The notes: generated by a model from the letters alone, not told the origin. A stretch of DNA of 45,093 nucleotides from Actinomadura madurae (GCF_900115095.1 NZ_FOVH01000032.1:1-45093); one strand, 5' to 3'; shown: positions 1 through 7,835, numbered from the stretch's first letter. Numbers and translations: made by a program.

Positions 1-758
1 ACGATCGTCCCGTCGGCGAGGAACAGCACCCGGTCGGCGTGCGCGGCGGCGCCGGGGTCGTGCGTCACCATGATCACGGTCTGCCGGTAGGCGTCGACGG
101 CGCGGCGCAGGAATCCCAGTACCTCGGCGCCGGAGCGGGAGTCGAGGTTGCCGGTCGGCTCGTCGGCGAACAGCACCTCGGGCCGGGTCAGCAGCGCGCG
201 TGCCACCGCGACCCGCTGCTGCTGGCCGCCCGACAGCTCGCTGGGGCGGTGCGACAGCCGCTCGCGCAGGCCGAGGGCGTCCACGATGGTGTCGAACCAG
301 GCCCGGTCGGCGCGGCGGTTCCCGAGCCGGCCGGTCAGCCGGATGTTCTCCTCCGCCGTCAGCATCGGCAGCAGGTTGAACGACTGGAACACGAACCCGA
401 GCCGGTCGCGGCGCAGCTCGGTGAGCCTGGTCCGCGACAGGCGGGTGAGGTCGACCTCGCCGAGGGCGACGGTGCCGGAGGTCACCGTGTCCAGGCCGGC
501 GAGGCAGTGCAGGAACGTCGACTTCCCGGAGCCGGACGGCCCCATGATCGCGGTGAACTGCCCCCGGGGGAACGCGGCCGACACCCCGCGCAGCGCGGTC
601 ACCGCGCCGTCGCCGGCGCCGTAGGTCTTGACCACGTCGGCCGCGACCATGACCGGCTCGCCGGACCGGGGTCCGGCCGCCGGGGGAGCGGTCGCGGCGT
701 GGTGGTGCGTGTGCGGCGCGGGGATCTCGGGTGCGCGCCGCGGGGTCGGGTCGGGCAT
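1..758 (-). CDS. ABC transporter ATP-binding protein, MacB/LolD type (3' end cut by window)
   Basis: The ATPase powers an FtsX/MacB-type permease that exports drugs or lipoproteins, or remodels the envelope; the permease would lie beyond the left edge. Translating the minus strand gives a Walker A GPSGSGKST near residue 75, a Q-loop FQSFNLLP, the signature LSGGQQQRVAVARAL, Walker B VLFADEPTGNLDS and the switch VTHD, all in the order and wording of the MacB/LolD group. The ATG at 756-758 follows an AGGAGAG-type ribosome site about eight bases upstream. A 30-residue His/Ala/Pro-rich stretch precedes the domain. The C-terminus runs off position 1 shortly after the switch region. A perfect palindrome at 805-818 lies upstream and may be the operator. 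Family assignment is firm; the cargo is unknown. Confidence 0.93.
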   Translation of the reverse strand, partial: MPDPTPRRAPEIPAPHTHHHAATAPPAAGPRSGEPVMVAADVVKTYGAGDGAVTALRGVSAAFPRGQFTAIMGPSGSGKSTFLHCLAGLDTVTSGTVALGEVDLTRLSRTRLTELRRDRLGFVFQSFNLLPMLTAEENIRLTGRLGNRRADRAWFDTIVDALGLRERLSHRPSELSGGQQQRVAVARALLTRPEVLFADEPTGNLDSRSGAEVLGFLRRAVDAYRQTVIMVTHDPGAAAHADRVLFLADGTI

Positions 759-804
759 GAACAGCTCTCCTGGTCGGTCTCGCACGGCCGCCCACCGTGT
801 AATG

Positions 805-818
805 GTCTCAATTGAGAC
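805..818. promoter_or_regulatory. 14-bp perfect palindrome, candidate repressor operator for the ABC gene
   Basis: GTCTCAATTGAGAC reads identically on both strands and sits about 47 bases upstream of the ABC ATPase start in a locally AT-rich patch, the normal place for a TetR- or MarR-type operator. No regulator gene adjoins it in the window, so it may lie beyond the left edge. Function is inferred from symmetry and position only. Confidence 0.5.
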
Positions 819-915
819 AGTATCAGACGCTACTAAAATCAAGGCATGCCGACGCCCTGTTCGAACCCGTCCCTGTTCGGCGGGTAGGAGGTGCCTTTTC
901 CGGTGGTGCGGCGGG

Positions 916-1725
916 TCAGACCACGCGGCCGACGCCGGCGAGGAAGCCGGGCTTGGAGAGGTCGGACGTGAGCGGCTCGGCGTCCGGCCGCCAGTCGGCC
1001 ACCTGGACCAGGCCGGGCCCGACCAGCTCGGTGCCCTCGAAGAACGTCGCGACCTCGTCGATGCCGCGCGGGACGATGTCGCCCGCTCCCGTCCTGCCGT
1101 AGGCGGACCGGACCTGGTCCTCGACGTCCCGGGTGATCGCGCCCCGGTGGCCGTGCGAGATGGCCAGGTAGCTGCCGGGGGCCAGCGGCGCGCGGAGCCT
1201 CGCCACGATGTCGGCCGGACGGTCGTCGTCCAGGACGAAATGCAGGATGGCCAGCATCAGCAGGCCCACCGGCCGGCCGAAGTCGATCCGTTCCTTGATC
1301 ACGGGGTGGTCGAGGATGCCGTCGGGTTCGCGCAGGTCGCCTTGGATGACCGTGGTGTGCGGATTGTCGGTCAGCAGCGCGCGGGCGTGCGTGAGGACGA
1401 TCGGGTCGTTGTCGACGTAGACGACCCGGGAGCCGGGTGCGGCGCGCTGGGCCACCTCGTGCACGTTCTCCTGCGTCGGCAGCCCCGAGCCGATGTCGAT
1501 GAACTGCCGGACGCCGTCCGCGGCCATCATCGTGACGGCTCGGGACAGCAGCCCGCGGTTGGCGCGGGTGAACGCCAGGACGTTCGGCATGGCCGCCACC
1601 ACCTGGTCGGCGGCCCTGCGGTCGGCGGCGAAGTTGTCCTTCCCGCCGAGGTAGTAGTCGTACATCCGGGCCACGCTGGGCGTGTCGGGGTCGATCACCC
1701 ATTCCGGATGGTGTTCACCGCTCAC
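916..1725 (-). CDS. SAM-dependent methyltransferase, DUF574 / Methyltransf_19 family
   Basis: A cytosolic S-adenosylmethionine-dependent methyltransferase of the actinomycete-expanded DUF574 family, 269 residues, the usual family length. Recognisable signatures are the opening D-x-P-S-VARMYDYYLGGKDNFAADR, the SAM-binding strand FIDIGSGLPT near residue 80, the following acidic strand VVYVDNDPIVL, and GLLMLAILHFVLDD. The open frame continues much further upstream, but homology begins only at the GTG at 1725, which is preceded by GGGAGG at the right distance, so this start is chosen. Members often sit near regulators or secondary-metabolism genes; the substrate is not known for most of the family. 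It stands alone here, transcribed toward the ABC gene. Confidence 0.9.
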   Translation of the reverse strand: MSGEHHPEWVIDPDTPSVARMYDYYLGGKDNFAADRRAADQVVAAMPNVLAFTRANRGLLSRAVTMMAADGVRQFIDIGSGLPTQENVHEVAQRAAPGSRVVYVDNDPIVLTHARALLTDNPHTTVIQGDLREPDGILDHPVIKERIDFGRPVGLLMLAILHFVLDDDRPADIVARLRAPLAPGSYLAISHGHRGAITRDVEDQVRSAYGRTGAGDIVPRGIDEVATFFEGTELVGPGLVQVADWRPDAEPLTSDLSKPGFLAGVGRVV

Positions 1726-1922
1726 GGACGAACCTCCCCTGCGCGAATGATCGCCCGATTCTAGGGCGAAACCCGGTGGTTTTCCGGACATTGCAGAGGG
1801 AGTCGGGACGGTTTTATCGCGCGGCGGGACGACCGGCCGTTCATCCTCGGCGATCGGCACACCCGCGAGCGGACGTGAGGCGCCGCCGTCCTGCGCGGCG
1901 GGCCCACGTGACGGGCAGCCGT

Positions 1923-2813
1923 TCAAGGGGAGCTCTGGCCGCCGCTTCCCGCCGCTTCGGCCTCGGTGAGGTCCTCGACGTCCGGTACGCGCGAAGCCCC
2001 GTCCCCGGCGGAGCCGGCGTCCGGTCCCGGGACGGGCCGCTTGCGGCGGATCAGCTGGCCACCGGCGTACAGCGTCCCGTTGCCCGCCCAGATCAGTCCG
2101 GTCGCCGACAGCGCCGCCATGGCCACCGCCGCCCCGGCCACGACGTCGAGGACATAGTGGTTGGCGGTCAGGACCACGACGACGGCCGTGGTGATCGGAT
2201 GCAGGACGGCGACCCATCGCACGCGGAAAGGCCGCAGCAGCGTCAGGCCCACCATCGCGACCCACACGGCCCATGCCAGGTGCAGGGACGGCATGGCCGC
2301 GTACTGGTCGGCGGGCAGCGGAGGGCTGTGGGTGGTGCCGAACCCGGCATGGGCCACCGAGTCGACGAACCCCTCGCCCGGAAGCAGGCGCGGCGGCATC
2401 ACCGGCAAGGCGAAGAACACCGCCAGCCCGACCAGGTTGATCAGGACGAGGGCGTTGCGCGCGGGCCTGTAGACACCCGGTCCGGTGAGGTAGCAGAGCA
2501 GCAGGACCCACATGGTGAGGCCGGTGTGCATGTGCTGGTAGATCCAGACGGTCACCTGCGACAGATCATGATGCCGCGTCAGCCACAGGTTGGCGCGGAG
2601 TTCGAAGTCCAGGCCGAGGTGGCCTTCCATGTGCAGGATGCCGCGACCGTGGGCGAGCGCTGCGTCATACCGGGTGTGGGCCTGCTTCCGGACGTGGCCG
2701 TAGACCTCGACCAGCACGTAGACGATCACCAACTCGCCCACCAGCCATGGCCGCTTGCGGCGCGGTCGACGGACGTCGCTGTCACAACCGGTGCGTCGCC
2801 CCTCGGGGGGCAT
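1923..2813 (-). CDS. PAP2 superfamily membrane phosphatase (inositolphosphotransferase-like)
   Basis: An integral membrane protein of 296 residues with about six hydrophobic segments and the PAP2 phosphatase core: AAMPSLHLAW (C2 motif, catalytic His) and TANHYVLDVVAG (C3 motif, nucleophilic His and Asp). The PPRLLPGEGF segment before C2 is typical of the Aur1/IPC-synthase-like PAP2_3 subgroup. Known members dephosphorylate lipid phosphates or transfer phosphoinositol head groups on the outer membrane face; which applies here cannot be read from sequence. The tail after the last membrane segment is charged and low-complexity. The ATG at 2811-2813 is followed by an Arg/Lys-rich cytoplasmic leader. 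Single-gene transcription unit. Confidence 0.9.
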   Translation of the reverse strand: MPPEGRRTGCDSDVRRPRRKRPWLVGELVIVYVLVEVYGHVRKQAHTRYDAALAHGRGILHMEGHLGLDFELRANLWLTRHHDLSQVTVWIYQHMHTGLTMWVLLLCYLTGPGVYRPARNALVLINLVGLAVFFALPVMPPRLLPGEGFVDSVAHAGFGTTHSPPLPADQYAAMPSLHLAWAVWVAMVGLTLLRPFRVRWVAVLHPITTAVVVVLTANHYVLDVVAGAAVAMAALSATGLIWAGNGTLYAGGQLIRRKRPVPGPDAGSAGDGASRVPDVEDLTEAEAAGSGGQSSP

Positions 2814-2952
2814 GATCGAGGCGCGGACGGTTCAGCCTTCTCTCTTTCCGAACGTCCCGGCGGGGGACGTGTACGAGCCGCCTCAACCGCTGACCGTATA
2901 CGCGGTGAGCCCGCCGGTGTGCACCGGGGGTGGATCATGCCTCAAGCGCCCC

Positions 2953-2971
2953 GTGCCGCCAGTGGCGGCAC
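2953..2971. terminator. Hairpin downstream of the MerR gene
   Basis: GTGCCGCCA and TGGCGGCAC are perfect 9-base arms around one base. The hairpin lies about 65 bases past the MerR stop and upstream of the PAP2 gene, so it may end MerR transcription. No U-tract is present, as is common in actinomycetes. A second dyad, CCGGTG-TG-CACCGG, lies at 2914-2927. Confidence 0.45.
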
Positions 2972-3036
2972 CCTCGACCCCGGTGGAACCGTCGTCTCCC
3001 GTGCCGGCGGTGAAGTCGCTGGTGAGCGGGGCGGAG

Positions 3037-3483
3037 TTACGCGCCGGCGCCGGTCTCGCGGGTGGGGGCCCAGAGGCGGTCGGCGTCCCCGGCTTCGAGG
3101 CGGCCCCGGTAAACGTCGATCTTGTGGTCGATGAGCTTGAGGTTCTCCTCGACCTCGGCGAGCTTCGCGGTCACGTCGGCGCGGTGGGACTCCAGCAGGG
3201 CGAGCCGCTCCTCCTCGTTGCCGCGTCCCGCGGAGACGAGCTCGGCGTAGCGGCGGATGCTCTTGACGGGCATCCCGGTGGCGCGCAGCCTCGTGCAGAT
3301 CTTGATCCAGTCGAGGTCGAGCCGGTGGTAGCGGCGCCGTCCGGTGGCCGTGCGGTCGATCGGGGTGACGACCAGCCCCGCGCGCTCGTAATAGCGCAGC
3401 GTGTGCACGCTGACCCCGGTGCGCCGGGCCGCCTCCGCGATCGTCACGCCCGCCTCGGCCACCGGCTTGTTGACTTCGAGCAC
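3037..3483 (-). CDS. MerR family transcriptional regulator
   Basis: A 148-residue MerR-type regulator: winged helix-turn-helix TIAEAARRTGVSVHTLRYYERAGL near residues 14-35, the wing RRRYHRLDLDWI, the GMPVKSIRRYAEL turn, and a long C-terminal dimerisation coil rich in Glu and Leu. No metal-binding cysteines are seen, so a drug or organic signal is more likely than a metal. The GTG at 3483 is the start; the minus-strand box TAGAAT at 3491-3496 places transcription within a base or two of this GTG, suggesting a leaderless mRNA. It is divergent from the MFS pump at 3509 with only 25 bases between starts, so it very likely controls that pump and itself from one operator. Confidence 0.93.
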   Translation of the reverse strand: MLEVNKPVAEAGVTIAEAARRTGVSVHTLRYYERAGLVVTPIDRTATGRRRYHRLDLDWIKICTRLRATGMPVKSIRRYAELVSAGRGNEEERLALLESHRADVTAKLAEVEENLKLIDHKIDVYRGRLEAGDADRLWAPTRETGAGA

Positions 3484-3500
3484 ACTCTAAATTCTAGCGT
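3470..3500 (+). promoter_or_regulatory. MerR-type promoter with 19-bp spacer for the MFS gene
   Basis: TTGACT at 3470-3475 and TAGCGT at 3495-3500 are separated by 19 bases, the over-long spacing typical of promoters activated by MerR proteins. An imperfect dyad, TTCGAG-CACA-CTCTAA, lies at 3475-3490 within the spacer. The -10 ends eight bases before the MFS ATG and no ribosome site is visible, so the MFS message is probably leaderless. The -35 lies inside the first codons of the divergent merR gene. Confidence 0.7.
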
Positions 3501-3508
3501 CCGGTGCC

Positions 3509-4981
3509 ATGAGTGACCCAACGCTCCCGGTGCCCGCGGCGCGGCGCCGCCTGGTGCTCGCCATCTGCTGCGCCAGCGTGTTCGTCGTCGTCATGGACAT
3601 CTCCATCGTCAACGTCGCGCTGCCGGCGATCCGCCATGACCTGCGCACCTCCGTGTCCGGCCTGCAATGGACGGTCGACGCGTACACCCTGGTGCTGTCG
3701 GGTTTCCTCGTCCTGGCCGGATCCACCGCCGACCGGGCCGGGCGCCGGCGCGTCTTCCAGATCGGCCTCGCCGCGTTCGGCCTCGGCTCGCTGCTGTGCG
3801 GGCTGGCGCCGGGGATCGGCTGGCTGATCGGCGCGCGTGCCCTCCAGGCCGCCGGCGGGACGATGCTCAACCCGGTCGCGATGGCGATCGTCGCGAACAC
3901 CTTCCCGGAACCGGGGGAGCGGGCGCGGGCCATCGGCGTCCTCGGGTCGGTGACCGGCCTGTCGCTGGCGCTGGGCCCGATCCTCGGCGGCGGGCTCGTC
4001 GACGGCCTCGGCTGGCGCTCCATCTTCTGGGTCAACGTGCCGGTCGTGGCCGCCGCGCTCGTGTGCACCGCGCTGTTCGTGCCGGAGTCCCGCGCCCCGA
4101 GAGCGCGCCGGTTCGATCCGGTGGGGCAGGCCCTGGTGGTCCTGGTCCTGGGAAGCGGCGTCTACGCGATCATCGAGTCCCGGACGCTGGGCTGGACGTC
4201 CCCGATCATCCTCGGCCTGCTCGCCGTCGCCGCGTCCGGGATCCTGGGCCTCCTCGCGTACGAGCCCCGCCGCGCCGACCCGCTGCTGGAACTGCGCCTG
4301 TTCCGCAGCGTGCCGTTCAGCTCGGCGATCCTGATGGCGCTCGGCGGCCTCTGCGGGTTCAGCGCGTTCCTGTTCGTCACCACCCAGTACCTCCAGGACG
4401 TGCGCGGCATGCCCGCGCTCGCGGCCGGGCTGTGCCTGCTCCCCGTGGGGGCACTGGTCGTGGTGCTGTCCCCGGCCACCGGCCGGATGATCGGCGCCCG
4501 CGGCCCCCGCCTGCCATTGATGATCGCCGGAACGGCCCTGGCACTGGGCGGCGGCGCGTCCCTCTGGCTCGGCCCGGACACGCCGCTCCCGGCCGTCCTC
4601 GCGATCTACCTGCTGTTCGGTGTCTTCCTGGCCACCGTCAATCCGCCGATCACCAACACGGCCGTGTCCGGCATGCCGCGCTCCATGGCCGGGGTCGCGG
4701 CCTCCCTGGCCTCCGCCGGACGGCAGACCGGCACCACCCTGGGCGTCGCCCTCGCGGGGACGCTCGTCGGCTCGTCCCCGGCCCACGGCGGGGCGTCCTT
4801 CACCGACGCGGAACACGCCGTGTGGTGGCTGGTGCTCGCCCTCGGCGCGGGCATCGTGCTGCTGGCGCTCCTCAGCACCGGCCGCCCGGCCCTCGCCACC
4901 GCCGACCGCGCGGCGTCCCTGTTCGAGGACGCCGACCGCGCGGCGCCGGGACCGGGGGTCACGAGCGGGGCGCGTACATGA
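3509..4981 (+). CDS. DHA2-type (14-TMS) MFS multidrug transporter
   Basis: A proton-coupled drug exporter of the plasma membrane, 490 residues, the usual length for the 14-helix DHA2 family (EmrB/QacA-like). Visible signatures include the acidic first-helix motif VVMDISIVNVALPAIRHDL, LQWTVDAYTLVLSGFLVLAG, the loop motif ADRAGRRRVFQIGL and the motif-C-like GLSLALGPILGGGLVDGLGWRSIFWVNVPV. Hydrophobic segments run to residue ~470, followed by a short charged tail. The ATG at 3509 follows a MerR-type promoter and appears leaderless. The final 23 bases overlap the 3' end of the convergent YnfA gene. Substrate unknown; control by the adjacent MerR protein is inferred from the promoter. Confidence 0.95.
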   Translation: MSDPTLPVPAARRRLVLAICCASVFVVVMDISIVNVALPAIRHDLRTSVSGLQWTVDAYTLVLSGFLVLAGSTADRAGRRRVFQIGLAAFGLGSLLCGLAPGIGWLIGARALQAAGGTMLNPVAMAIVANTFPEPGERARAIGVLGSVTGLSLALGPILGGGLVDGLGWRSIFWVNVPVVAAALVCTALFVPESRAPRARRFDPVGQALVVLVLGSGVYAIIESRTLGWTSPIILGLLAVAASGILGLLAYEPRRADPLLELRLFRSVPFSSAILMALGGLCGFSAFLFVTTQYLQDVRGMPALAAGLCLLPVGALVVVLSPATGRMIGARGPRLPLMIAGTALALGGGASLWLGPDTPLPAVLAIYLLFGVFLATVNPPITNTAVSGMPRSMAGVAASLASAGRQTGTTLGVALAGTLVGSSPAHGGASFTDAEHAVWWLVLALGAGIVLLALLSTGRPALATADRAASLFEDADRAAPGPGVTSGART

Positions 4982-5291
4982 TGGTCAGGACGCCGAGAAG
5001 GCAGATGGCGGCCCCGGCGACGTCCCAGCGGTCGGGGCGGAACCCGTCCATGACGACGGCCCAGCCGAGGGAGCCGGCCACGAACACGCCGCCGTACGCG
5101 GCCAGCACCCGTCCGAAGTGGGCGTCCGGCTGGAGCGAGGCGGCGAACCCGTACAGGCCGAGGGCGACGAGGCCCGCGCCGATCCACCAGCCGCCCCGGT
5201 GCTCGCGGACGCCCTGCCAGATCATCCAGGCCCCGCCGATCTCGGCGAGTGCCGCGAGCACGAACAGGACCAGGGACCGGACGACCGTCAT
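4959..5291 (-). CDS. YnfA/UPF0060 family small membrane protein
   Basis: A 110-residue integral membrane protein with four hydrophobic helices. It matches the UPF0060 pattern: LAALAEIGGAWMIWQ at the start, GLYGFAASLQPDAHFGRVLAAYGGVFV in the middle, and a final helix GAAICLLGVLTIMYAPR. The family is related to small multidrug resistance proteins and has been proposed to export toxic compounds, but function is poorly established. It is convergent with the MFS transporter and overlaps its last 23 bases; the start lies about 100 bases from argG on the other strand. Confidence 0.93.
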   Translation of the reverse strand: MTVVRSLVLFVLAALAEIGGAWMIWQGVREHRGGWWIGAGLVALGLYGFAASLQPDAHFGRVLAAYGGVFVAGSLGWAVVMDGFRPDRWDVAGAAICLLGVLTIMYAPRS

Positions 5292-5353
5292 GCCCCGAAC
5301 CGTACCGGCCGCCCGGCGGTGACCAGCGTGGCCGTCGTCACGGCCGGGAGGCT

Positions 5354-5382
5354 TTGCATGTTCATGCAGGAGGGTGCATACT
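5354..5382 (+). promoter_or_regulatory. argG promoter with overlapping ARG-box-like dyad
   Basis: TTGCAT at 5354-5359 and CATACT at 5377-5382 are spaced by 17 bases, and exactly seven bases separate the -10 from the argG ATG at 5390, predicting a leaderless transcript. TGCATG-TT-CATGCA at 5355-5368 is a near-perfect dyad of the kind bound by the arginine repressor ArgR, overlapping the -35. Repression of argG by ArgR plus arginine is therefore the likely control; inferred from motif and position. Confidence 0.65.
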
Positions 5383-5389
5383 TCTACTC

Positions 5390-6838
5390 ATGTCGAAAGT
5401 GCTGACCTCCCTGCCCGTCGGCGAGCGCGTCGGGATCGCCTTCTCCGGCGGCCTCGACACGTCGGTGGCGGTCGCGTGGATGCGCGACAAGGGCGCCGTG
5501 CCGTGCGCCTACACCGCCGACATCGGGCAGTACGACGAGCCCGACATCGCCTCGGTGCCCGGACGCGCCGCCACCTACGGGGCGGAGGTCGCGCGCCTGG
5601 TCGACTGCCGGGCCGCCCTCGTCGAGGAGGGGCTCGCGGCGCTGGCGTGCGGCGCGTTCCACATCCGGTCCGCCGGGCGCAGCTACTTCAACACCACGCC
5701 CCTCGGGCGGGCGGTCACCGGCACGCTGCTGGTCCGCGCGATGCTGGAGGACGACGTCCAGATCTGGGGCGACGGGTCCACCTTCAAGGGCAACGACATC
5801 GAGCGGTTCTACCGCTACGGGCTCCTCGCCAACCCGGCCCTGCAGGTCTACAAGCCGTGGCTGGACGCCGACTTCGTCACCGAGCTCGGCGGCCGGACGG
5901 AGATGTCGGAGTGGCTGCTCGCCCACGGCCTGCCCTACCGCGACAGCACGGAGAAGGCCTACTCCACCGACGCGAACATCTGGGGCGCGACCCACGAGGC
6001 CAAGGCGCTGGAGCACCTCGACGCCGGCATCGAGATCGTCGAGCCGATCATGGGCGTGCGGTTCTGGGACCCGGCCGTGGAGATCGCCGCCGAGGACGTC
6101 ACGATCGGCTTCGAGCAGGGCCGCCCGGTCACGATCAACGGCAAGGAGTTCGGGACCGCGGTCGACCTGGTGCTGGAGGCCAACGCCATCGGCGGCCGGC
6201 ACGGCATGGGCATGTCCGACCAGATCGAGAACCGCGTCATCGAGGCCAAGAGCCGCGGCATCTACGAGGCGCCCGGCATGGCGCTGCTGCACGCGGCCTA
6301 CGAGCGGCTCGTCAACGCGATCCACAACGAGGACACCCTCGCCACCTACCACGCCGAGGGGCGGCGGCTGGGCCGGCTCATGTACGAGGGCCGCTGGCTC
6401 GACCCGCAGGCCCTCATGCTCCGCGAGTCGCTGCAGCGCTGGGTCGGGACGGCCGTCACCGGCGAGGTGACGCTGCGGCTGCGCCGGGGCGAGGACTACT
6501 CCATCCTCGACACGTCCGGGCCCGCGTTCAGCTACCACCCGGACAAGCTGTCCATGGAGCGGACCGAGGACTCCGCGTTCGGCCCCGTCGACCGGATCGG
6601 CCAGCTGACCATGCGCAACCTCGACATCGCCGACTCCCGCGCCAAGCTGGAGCAATACGCCGGGCTGGGGATGGTCGGCAGCTCGCACCCGGCCCTGATC
6701 GGCGCGGCGCAGGCCGCGTCCACCGGCCTCATCGGCGCGATGGACGCGGGCGGCGCCCAGGCGATCGCCTCCCGCGGCCAGGACTCCGGCGACGCCGAGG
6801 TCCTCGACCGCGCGGCCATGGAGTCCGGCACCGACTGA
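5390..6838 (+). CDS. argG: Argininosuccinate synthase
   Basis: Condenses citrulline with aspartate using ATP to give argininosuccinate, the penultimate step of arginine synthesis, in the cytosol. The 482-residue protein belongs to the longer bacterial form. The PP-loop SGGLDTS is at residues 19-25, followed by YTADIGQYDEPDIAS, then GDGSTFKGNDIERFYRYG and the YSTDANIWGATHEAKALE region. The reading frame extends upstream, but homology starts at this ATG. A GGAGGG lies 15 bases upstream, too far for a normal ribosome site; the promoter instead puts +1 at the ATG. No other arg gene is nearby, so argG is a solitary unit closed by the hairpin at 6847-6884. Confidence 0.97.
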   Translation: MSKVLTSLPVGERVGIAFSGGLDTSVAVAWMRDKGAVPCAYTADIGQYDEPDIASVPGRAATYGAEVARLVDCRAALVEEGLAALACGAFHIRSAGRSYFNTTPLGRAVTGTLLVRAMLEDDVQIWGDGSTFKGNDIERFYRYGLLANPALQVYKPWLDADFVTELGGRTEMSEWLLAHGLPYRDSTEKAYSTDANIWGATHEAKALEHLDAGIEIVEPIMGVRFWDPAVEIAAEDVTIGFEQGRPVTINGKEFGTAVDLVLEANAIGGRHGMGMSDQIENRVIEAKSRGIYEAPGMALLHAAYERLVNAIHNEDTLATYHAEGRRLGRLMYEGRWLDPQALMLRESLQRWVGTAVTGEVTLRLRRGEDYSILDTSGPAFSYHPDKLSMERTEDSAFGPVDRIGQLTMRNLDIADSRAKLEQYAGLGMVGSSHPALIGAAQAASTGLIGAMDAGGAQAIASRGQDSGDAEVLDRAAMESGTD

Positions 6839-6846
6839 GGAATGTC

Positions 6847-6884
6847 GTGCGCCGCCCGCTCCGGACCGGCAGCGGGCGGCGCAC
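6847..6884 (+). terminator. argG terminator hairpin
   Basis: Two perfectly complementary 14-base arms (6847-6860 and 6871-6884, GTGCGCCGCCCGCT and its complement) with a 10-base loop begin nine bases after the argG stop codon. It is a very stable GC hairpin without a U-tract, the common actinomycete form, and could also stop the convergent unit ending at 6930. Confidence 0.8.
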
Positions 6885-6929
6885 CGCGCCCGGGGGACGC
6901 AGCGGTCTCTGACCCCCCGGTCGCGAGCC

Positions 6930-7283
6930 CTACCCCGGGAGATGGACGAGGGTGTCGACGACGGTGGCGGCGGCCTGGTCGTGCACCGACTCCAGCATCC
7001 GCTGACCCGTCGCCCGCGTGACGGGGCCGAGAAGGGCCCGGAACCGCCCGCCCCGGCGTGCCGTCTCGGCGCGGACGGCGTCCTCGTCGACGATCTCGCC
7101 GTCCTCGTCGACCGCCCCGTTCTCCTTGAGGTGCTCCAGGAGGTCCTTCAGCGCACCGACGGCCTCGCGGAGATCGTCGGGACTGCCCACCACCTTGCCG
7201 ACGGCCACTCCGCCGTGCTGCGCCCGCATGTTGATGATGTCGCCCTGCCGCGTGTAGTTGACGGGCCTTTCGTCGCTGTTCAC
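6930..7283 (-). CDS. Small acidic protein of unknown function, coupled to DUF6232 gene
   Basis: I do not recognise this 117-residue protein with confidence. The N-terminal third contains a Gly/hydrophobic stretch, GDIINMRAQHGGVAVGKV, that looks like short beta-strands; next come a helical segment around SPDDLREAVGALKDLLEHLKENG and a very acidic DEDGEIVDEDAV patch, then a helical C-terminus. No signal peptide or membrane segment is seen. Its ATG at 7283 overlaps the stop of the upstream DUF6232 gene by four bases (ATGA), so the two are translationally coupled and probably act together. The beta-rich opening resembles N-terminal segments seen in actinomycete conflict and effector-associated proteins, but this is only a resemblance. 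Confidence 0.75.
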   Translation of the reverse strand: MNSDERPVNYTRQGDIINMRAQHGGVAVGKVVGSPDDLREAVGALKDLLEHLKENGAVDEDGEIVDEDAVRAETARRGGRFRALLGPVTRATGQRMLESVHDQAAATVVDTLVHLPG

Positions 7284-7813
7284 GCCTTCGCCCCGACCAG
7301 TTTCCCGATAAGCGAACTGGAGTCATTGGCGACCTGGTTGATCTGGTCGCCCTCGATGGTGATGTTGATCGTCTCCCGCCGGGCGTGCGTCGGATCCTCG
7401 ATCGCGGCGACGATGAGATGGAACAGTTTGTGCGCCGTTCCTTCGTCATTGGTGGTGAAGATCCCGATGGGCGTCCCGGTCGTCTGCACGACCACCGCGT
7501 GGCGCGGTTCGTTGGTGTAGATGCGCCATAGCTGGTAGAGGATCCGGCCGGCCAGGAAGGCCGTGGCCAGGAACACGAGCCCCGCCCACATGCCGCCGCC
7601 CGCCGCCGCTGCCACCAGCATGGCGACCAGGCCGAAGACCCCCACGACGGCCAGCCGCCTGCGCAACGTCGCCGGCTCGGCGTAGTCGAGCTGCGTCGTC
7701 CATTCCTGCTCCTGGACCCGGACGATGTTCCGGATCTGGTAGACCTGCTCATTGCCGAACCACAGCGCATTCTGCCGCACCTCGACGATGCTCGCCGTGC
7801 GCGCCTCGCTCAT
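7280..7813 (-). CDS. DUF6232 family membrane protein
   Basis: A 177-residue protein matching the DUF6232 family as I know it: an N-terminal strand-rich segment containing LWFGNEQVYQIRNIVRVQ, two adjacent membrane helices around residues 50-92 (LAVVGVFGLVAMLVAAAAGG and WAGLVFLATAFLAGRILYQLW), and a C-terminal cytosolic domain with VVVQTTGTPIGIFTTNDEG, the part that resembles a PH-like fold. The family has no established function. It is the first gene of a two-gene unit with the 6930-7283 gene. A box TATATA (plus positions 7872-7877) and the dyad GGATCT-TGC-AGATCC at 7836-7850 lie upstream as possible promoter and operator. Confidence 0.85.
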   Translation of the reverse strand: MSEARTASIVEVRQNALWFGNEQVYQIRNIVRVQEQEWTTQLDYAEPATLRRRLAVVGVFGLVAMLVAAAAGGGMWAGLVFLATAFLAGRILYQLWRIYTNEPRHAVVVQTTGTPIGIFTTNDEGTAHKLFHLIVAAIEDPTHARRETINITIEGDQINQVANDSSSLIGKLVGAKA

Positions 7814-7835
7814 TGCCGACCCCCGTCGAAAGAAT

